Below are positions 7,341-11,128 of a DNA stretch of 11,128 bases, one piece after another (the first letter of the stretch is position 1; each line of letters begins with the position of its first letter). Source of the DNA: Flavobacteriales bacterium (GTDB taxonomy: Bacteria; Bacteroidota; Bacteroidia; Flavobacteriales; JADGDT01); the NCBI GenBank assembly GCA_023145275.1, contig JAGLEB010000109.1, positions 1 to 11,128 on the forward strand, read 5' to 3'. The notes under the pieces are model-generated. The model did not search any database. It saw only the letters and a program-made list of their open reading frames with translations, and had not been told where the DNA came from. A program made the translations under genes and the position numbers.

Positions 7341-7392
7341 CTTTACATTAAACTAAAATTAACGAGTGATAATTGTGTTAAATATACTTTTG
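7336..7392 (+). promoter_or_regulatory. Putative Pho-box-like triple repeat and promoter before the porin gene
   Basis: ATTAA recurs exactly every 11 bp, at 7336, 7347 and 7358, with C following at or next to each copy. TACTTTTG at 7385-7392 is an exact match to TAnnTTTG and starts 27 bp after the last repeat begins. No good -33 TTTG is present at the right distance, as in activator-dependent promoters where the Pho box replaces it. The first repeat overlaps the pit stop codon. Confidence 0.58.
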
Positions 7393-7420
7393 AAGCTCAA
7401 CATTCCAAAATCAAATCAAT

Positions 7421-9016
7421 ATGAAAAACATGTACAAATTCCTGTTGTTCGTTGCCCTTGTAACGCTTTCAGGTTCGGCGTATGCCCAGGAAATCTACAA
7501 AGGAGTCGTTACCGATTCTGAAACAGGCAGACCAATCTCAAACGTTGATGTTAGGTTTAGTGGCACGGTAGACGAGACTACAACTGATGCTAATGGTGCA
7601 TTTACCATCACTAGAATTGGAGATACGCAATCTCTTGTATTTAATCACAGTGACTATGATGATGCTACGTATGTTACAAGTGAAAGCGAAAGAACTATAG
7701 AGATTGTAATGCACTCACGAGTTAGAATTGACCAATATGGTCAGAAAGTTGATAATCGTAAAGTATTAACAACTGAGTCATGGGATGGATTCATCCACTG
7801 GGAATCTAAGGATAAGCAATATCGCCTGTGGATGGATAATCGTATATTCCTTGATGGAGCATACTATATGGATAACTATGATAAGGATCTTACAGCTGCA
7901 GAAAATCAGGCAAAAGGACAGTTAGATGTCCCTAGTCAGATGCTTAAGCTAAGAAGAATGCGTTTTGCTTTAAAGGCTCAAGTTAGTGAGCACTGGTATG
8001 GAGAAATAGATTTCGATTTTGACGGTAATATTGTAGATATTAAAGATGCTTATATACGTCGTTTCTTAGGAGATTGGGGTCAGGTAAGAGTTGGTCAGTT
8101 CCGTATGCCACAAGGTATGCAGCAAACAACTACTTCTCGTTACCTAAAACTTATGGAGCGTGCTAGTGTGTATAAATTCAATCCTAATCGTAAGTTAGGT
8201 GTTGCGTTCTCTACATGGAGCGATAAATACATGTTTGGTTTAGGTGTGCATACCGAAGAAATTAGAAATGATCACGATCAAATAGAAGGAGATCCAAATT
8301 ACTTTAAAGGAGAAATGCAAGGTGCAGAACCAATGCTAGGTGTTTCTACAAGAGCAGCTTATTATCTAATAAATAAGCCTGGAAGATTAATCTCTTTTGG
8401 GGGTGGATACTCTACACGTACACCAGGACGTTATAAGTTTCCTGACAATAGAGTAAAATACGATCCAAAAGACGAAACAACTGTTTCGGGGATAGAATTT
8501 GTAACTGCAAAGGTTAATAATGTAAACATGGCCAGTAATTATAATGTTGAATTGGCTGTGTCAAGAGGTTCTTGGAGAATGTCAGGAGAATATTATTACA
8601 ACACATTATCAAGGAATGATGGGTTAAGTACAGTGAAATTTAACGGATTCTACGTTCAAACAGCTTGGTTGATTACAGGAGAAAGACACAGATGGAATTA
8701 TAGAGAGGCTGAGTTTACAGCAATAAGACCACGCGGGAAGAAAGGTGCCATTGAGGTTGCTGCTCGTTACTCATATATGAATTTAAATGATTTTGATGCA
8801 AATATTAAAGGTGGAGAAAAAGGGCAATACACTCTTGGAATAAACTATTATGTTTCGAGAAATGTAAAATTTGTTCTTAATTATTCTTATGTTGATCACG
8901 ATAGATATGCTGATAGTGATGGTGACTTTACCTGGGCAGTAAGACCAGATGCTCCAGTAGGAGAATCAGGTTTCGACTATGGAATGCTTCAATGGAGATG
9001 TGAAATTGACTTCTAA
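7421..9016 (+). CDS. OprO/OprP-like phosphate-selective porin with N-terminal CarboxypepD-regulatory-like domain
   Basis: This 531-residue outer-membrane protein begins with a signal peptide (cleavage likely after AYA at residue 22). Residues ~24-95 form a carboxypeptidase-regulatory-like beta-sandwich (YKGVVTDSETGRPISNVDV, then TTDANGAFTI), as found at the N-terminus of TonB-dependent receptors. The rest matches the OprO/OprP porin family (PF07396-type): LKLRRMRFALKAQ, WYGEIDFDFDG, IKDAYIRRF, VRVGQFRMPQGM, followed by alternating amphipathic strands and a final Phe as expected for barrel assembly. It probably lets phosphate cross the outer membrane for the PiT permease encoded just upstream. 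Selectivity cannot be proven from sequence; relatives can pass other anions. ATG 7430 is an alternative start. No terminator separates it from the lipoprotein gene. Confidence 0.88.
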   Translation: MKNMYKFLLFVALVTLSGSAYAQEIYKGVVTDSETGRPISNVDVRFSGTVDETTTDANGAFTITRIGDTQSLVFNHSDYDDATYVTSESERTIEIVMHSRVRIDQYGQKVDNRKVLTTESWDGFIHWESKDKQYRLWMDNRIFLDGAYYMDNYDKDLTAAENQAKGQLDVPSQMLKLRRMRFALKAQVSEHWYGEIDFDFDGNIVDIKDAYIRRFLGDWGQVRVGQFRMPQGMQQTTTSRYLKLMERASVYKFNPNRKLGVAFSTWSDKYMFGLGVHTEEIRNDHDQIEGDPNYFKGEMQGAEPMLGVSTRAAYYLINKPGRLISFGGGYSTRTPGRYKFPDNRVKYDPKDETTVSGIEFVTAKVNNVNMASNYNVELAVSRGSWRMSGEYYYNTLSRNDGLSTVKFNGFYVQTAWLITGERHRWNYREAEFTAIRPRGKKGAIEVAARYSYMNLNDFDANIKGGEKGQYTLGINYYVSRNVKFVLNYSYVDHDRYADSDGDFTWAVRPDAPVGESGFDYGMLQWRCEIDF

Positions 9017-9047
9017 AAGGTAAAATTTAAAGTATTAAGTTTAAATA

Positions 9048-9079
9048 AAGCCGAAAGCTAAATGCCAAAGGCCAAAAGC
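9048..9079 (+). repeat. Low-complexity GCC-AAAGC repeats between porin and lipoprotein genes
   Basis: Three imperfect units occur in a row: AAAGCCGAAAGC, then AAATGCCAAAG, then GCCAAAAGC. They end 8 bp before the next start codon, within a 71-bp gap with no terminator. An ATTTAAA/TTTAAAT inverted pair (9025-9046) lies just upstream. Function is unknown; they could affect translation of the lipoprotein. Confidence 0.5.
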
Positions 9080-9087
9080 AAATAAAT

Positions 9088-9999
9088 ATGAAAAAATTTA
9101 TATATACAATTGCAGCAGCATCGATGATGTTTACTAGCTGTGTAAAAGACGAAATTTATACTCCACCAAAAGCTGAGGAAATGGTTGTTTCTAAAATTGA
9201 ATATTCAGAAACACCTGATTTGAGTGATATTAAGGTTAAAGTTGAATATGAAAGTGCAAAAGAGATTACTGAAGCGAGAATTTATTATAGGATTGATGGA
9301 GAAGCATATACAAAAGATAACAAAGTAAAAGGTGAAGATGAAGCTTCATTTACTCAAAGTGATGTTACTATTGATTTAACTGGAATTGATGGTGTACAGA
9401 TAGGAACTGAAATATCATTTTATGTTCGCTTGACTTATGTGGATGCTACAGAAGAATTCTTTGTAGGTAAAAGTTCTAATATAGATAAAATTACAGAAGA
9501 TGTTGCTAAAGGGGATGACGTTACAGCTCTTAACCAAATGGAAGTTGGTGGTACAAGTACGATTGTAGAGGTTACGCCTACGGAAGGACCAGTTACAAAA
9601 ATCACTTTTGATGGTAAACCAGCAGCTGGAGGCGACATTATTGTAAATGTTGAATACACTAGTACTGATGAAATTACTGAAGCACGTTTATATTATGATG
9701 TGGGGGATGCACCAGAATATGTTAAAGACAACAAAGTAAAAGGAGAGAAAGATGATTCATTTACACAATCTGGGGTGTCTATTAACTTAGCTGGCAAAGT
9801 TGCTGTAAATGGTGGAGCTACTGATGCATCTGGTTCAAAGGTGTCATTCTATATTCGTATTTCTACTGCCAAAGCAGAATATTATTATGCTAATGATGGA
9901 ACTATGCATATAGATGAAACTCCAGGTGGAGGAACTAAAGACGAATCAGATGCTTTTAAATCTGATTCAACTCTTTGGAATGTTTATAATGTTCAGTAA
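9088..9999 (+). CDS. Predicted surface lipoprotein with two copies of an unrecognised domain
   Basis: I do not recognise the family. This 303-residue protein has a lipoprotein signal peptide ending in MFTSC (lipidated Cys18). The following VKDE fits the K-(D/E)2 lipoprotein export signal described in Bacteroidota, so it is probably on the outer face of the outer membrane. Two related segments follow, about residues 34-133 and 169-274. Both contain an EITEAR-[IL]-YY strand, a KDNKVKGE stretch, SFTQS and a later SFY-[VI]-R strand, in beta-rich sequence. The linker (134-168) is acidic and Thr-rich. DNA at 9313-9332 and 9724-9743 matches at 19 of 20 bases, 411 bp apart, so the duplication is fairly recent or conserved. 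It follows the porin by 71 bp with no terminator and is closed by the terminator at 10021, so it is probably co-transcribed and could assist phosphate capture. Confidence 0.85.
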   Translation: MKKFIYTIAAASMMFTSCVKDEIYTPPKAEEMVVSKIEYSETPDLSDIKVKVEYESAKEITEARIYYRIDGEAYTKDNKVKGEDEASFTQSDVTIDLTGIDGVQIGTEISFYVRLTYVDATEEFFVGKSSNIDKITEDVAKGDDVTALNQMEVGGTSTIVEVTPTEGPVTKITFDGKPAAGGDIIVNVEYTSTDEITEARLYYDVGDAPEYVKDNKVKGEKDDSFTQSGVSINLAGKVAVNGGATDASGSKVSFYIRISTAKAEYYYANDGTMHIDETPGGGTKDESDAFKSDSTLWNVYNVQ

Positions 10000-10020
10000 C
10001 TACAAACTTTGAAATAATAA

Positions 10021-10052
10021 AAAAGAGCTCGCGTTAGCACGGGCTCTTTTTT
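10021..10052 (+). terminator. Intrinsic terminator after the lipoprotein gene
   Basis: AAAAGAGCTCG (10021-10031) pairs with CGGGCTCTTTT (10040-10050) through one G-U pair, with an 8-nt loop, and ends in a T-run. The A-run on the left side may let it work on both strands. It lies 21 bp after the stop codon and only 20 bp before the next ATG. Confidence 0.92.
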
Positions 10053-10072
10053 ATATCTCTAAAAAATATAAG

Positions 10073-10813
10073 ATGATTTGGAATAGCAGTACCTCATTTG
10101 TAATAGGTATAATATTAAGTGGAATTGCGGTTTTGCAATCCTGTATTCCTAAATCTATTGAAGTTCAGAATACTATGATTTTAGAATCGTATAAGCTTTC
10201 TTTTAAAGAACCTTCAGGACTGTCGTATTCTAATGACAAAGATTATTTACTAACTGTAAGTGATAGAGGTCAACTGTATAAAATTAATTTTGATGGAAGC
10301 GTGATAAAGAAACTTCCATTCAGTGATAAAGATTTGGAGGGAGTTTGCGTAAGTGACTCCAAAATATATGTTGTAAAAGAAAGAGAAGGTGAATTGGTAG
10401 AGCTTAATTCAAAAGGTGTTTTGTTGAAAACTTACGATGTTATTGGCGACTCAGGAAATTCTGGTTTGGAGGGTTTAACTTACGATAGTAAAAGAGATAT
10501 CTTTTATATGCTAAAAGAGAAATCACCTGGATTGTTGATAAGCTACTCTTTGGATAAAGGTATTATTAGTAGCAAAAAATTAACTTTTGCAATTGATTAT
10601 TCTGGAATATTCTATAATAAAACTACTGATAAACTTTGGATTGTGAGCCAAGAGTCTCATACAATCACTAAATGCAGTTTATCTGGTACACCCATTAAAA
10701 GTTATATTATCCCTATATACTCTATTGAAGGTGTAGTTGTAAATGATGAAGAGACTGAGGCTTATATTGTATCGGATAAAGACAACACACTTTATAAAAT
10801 AAACTTAATGTAG
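10073..10813 (+). CDS. SdiA-regulated-type (YjiK-like) beta-propeller lipoprotein
   Basis: This 246-residue protein starts with a lipoprotein signal peptide ending LQSC (Cys24). The Cys is followed by IPKS without the acidic export signal, so it may face the periplasm. The body is a beta-propeller of the SdiA-regulated/YjiK type (PF06977-like). A blade motif recurs every ~42-44 residues: PSGL (47), DLEGV (87), GLEGL (131), DYSGI (175) and SIEGV (217), each followed by a YxxxxxxLxxV-like strand. The cellular role of the family is not established. The gene starts 20 bp after a strong terminator, and no good promoter is seen in that gap, so its promoter must lie within or before the terminator, or it depends on read-through. 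It sits between two Pho-type promoter regions. Confidence 0.82.
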   Translation: MIWNSSTSFVIGIILSGIAVLQSCIPKSIEVQNTMILESYKLSFKEPSGLSYSNDKDYLLTVSDRGQLYKINFDGSVIKKLPFSDKDLEGVCVSDSKIYVVKEREGELVELNSKGVLLKTYDVIGDSGNSGLEGLTYDSKRDIFYMLKEKSPGLLISYSLDKGIISSKKLTFAIDYSGIFYNKTTDKLWIVSQESHTITKCSLSGTPIKSYIIPIYSIEGVVVNDEETEAYIVSDKDNTLYKINLM

Positions 10814-10831
10814 TCGTATTTAATTTTCAAC

Positions 10832-10906
10832 GTTAAGCTAATGTTAACTAAGTGTAAACTAATTACATTATATTGCTTGTCGAACATAATAAAGCTAGTA
10901 TCTTCG
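10832..10906 (+). promoter_or_regulatory. Putative Pho-box-like triple repeat and promoter before the last gene
   Basis: Three consecutive 11-bp units, GTTAAGCTAAT, GTTAACTAAGT and GTAAACTAATT, run from 10832 to 10864. Downstream, TTG at 10877-10879 and TATCTTCG at 10899-10906 form a good -33/-7 pair with a 19-bp gap (one mismatch to TAnnTTTG). Transcription would begin about 40 bp before the ATG at 10953. Here the repeats lie upstream of the -33 element, unlike the other two sites where they occupy its place. Confidence 0.55.
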
Positions 10907-10952
10907 CACAAGTTTAAAAATTGATTATAATAATTATTAATAATAAAGTATC

Positions 10953-11128
10953 ATGGCAAAAGGAGAAATGAAAATTGGAGAGATCTCTAAACCAAGATTT
11001 GAATTCCGTACGTTTGGACAAGATTTTGACGCAGCTCATGCAAGAATGGCTCGTTTGAGTGGACCAGTTCCAGAAAAAGTTTGGGAGAGACAATCTGATG
11101 AAATTTACATTTTATCAAAAACTAACGA
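10953..11128 (+). CDS. N-terminal part of a conserved protein of uncertain family
   Basis: The ATG at 10953 opens a frame that runs to the window end (58 complete codons). The start is supported by the promoter-like element upstream and by sensible codon use. There is no signal peptide, so the protein is probably cytoplasmic. The visible part is hydrophilic and contains FEFRTFGQDF (16-25), an amphipathic helix (about 26-36) and WERQSDEIYILSKTN (44-58). I cannot assign a family securely. The strand-rich acidic/basic pattern is loosely reminiscent of CYTH / triphosphate-tunnel proteins, which act on triphosphates or polyphosphate; that is a guess from pattern only, though it would fit a phosphate-controlled gene. 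Confidence 0.85.
   Translation, partial: MAKGEMKIGEISKPRFEFRTFGQDFDAAHARMARLSGPVPEKVWERQSDEIYILSKTN

Noticed and set aside
1..11128. Mobile element or recent horizontal transfer
   Set aside because: No transposase, integrase, terminal inverted repeats or attachment sites were found, and base composition of the genes is even.

Overview
The window comes from an AT-rich Bacteroidota chromosome. The signs are: almost no Shine-Dalgarno sequences before the starts; several upstream sites resembling the Bacteroidota promoter (-33 TTTG, -7 TAnnTTTG); an OprO/OprP-type porin carrying a carboxypeptidase-regulatory-like domain; a lipoprotein with a Bacteroidota-type surface-export motif; and a LytS/LytTR pair encoded with a 4-nt overlap. 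A marine Marinilabiliales/Marinifilaceae-like organism is plausible, but the genus cannot be fixed from this sequence. All convincing genes lie on the + strand. Two genes run off the window edges.  Left part (1-5221): the C-terminal part of a prolyl oligopeptidase, a family 1 uracil-DNA glycosylase (ung), a hemolysin III/PAQR-like membrane protein, a PaaG-like crotonase-fold enzyme that lacks both hydratase glutamates, and a LytS-type histidine kinase with its LytTR response regulator. The regulator gene is closed by a clear intrinsic terminator. These are housekeeping and general regulatory genes.  Right part (5222-11128): after a gene-poor spacer comes a phosphate-acquisition locus. It has a DUF47 PhoU-like protein and a PiT phosphate permease (inner membrane), then an OprP-like porin (outer membrane), then a probably surface-exposed lipoprotein built from two copies of an unrecognised domain, and a terminator. 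A SdiA-regulated-type beta-propeller lipoprotein follows, then the start of a conserved gene I cannot assign securely.  The most interesting signal is regulatory. Upstream of dUF47-pit, of the porin and of the last gene there are three tandem (G/A)TTA-type direct repeats with an 11-bp period (one step of 10 bp before dUF47). That is the architecture of Pho boxes in other phyla. In the first two cases the last repeat begins exactly 27 bp before a -7-like element. I infer a local Pho-type regulon that links phosphate uptake to the unknown last gene, and probably to the duplicated-domain lipoprotein through co-transcription with the porin.
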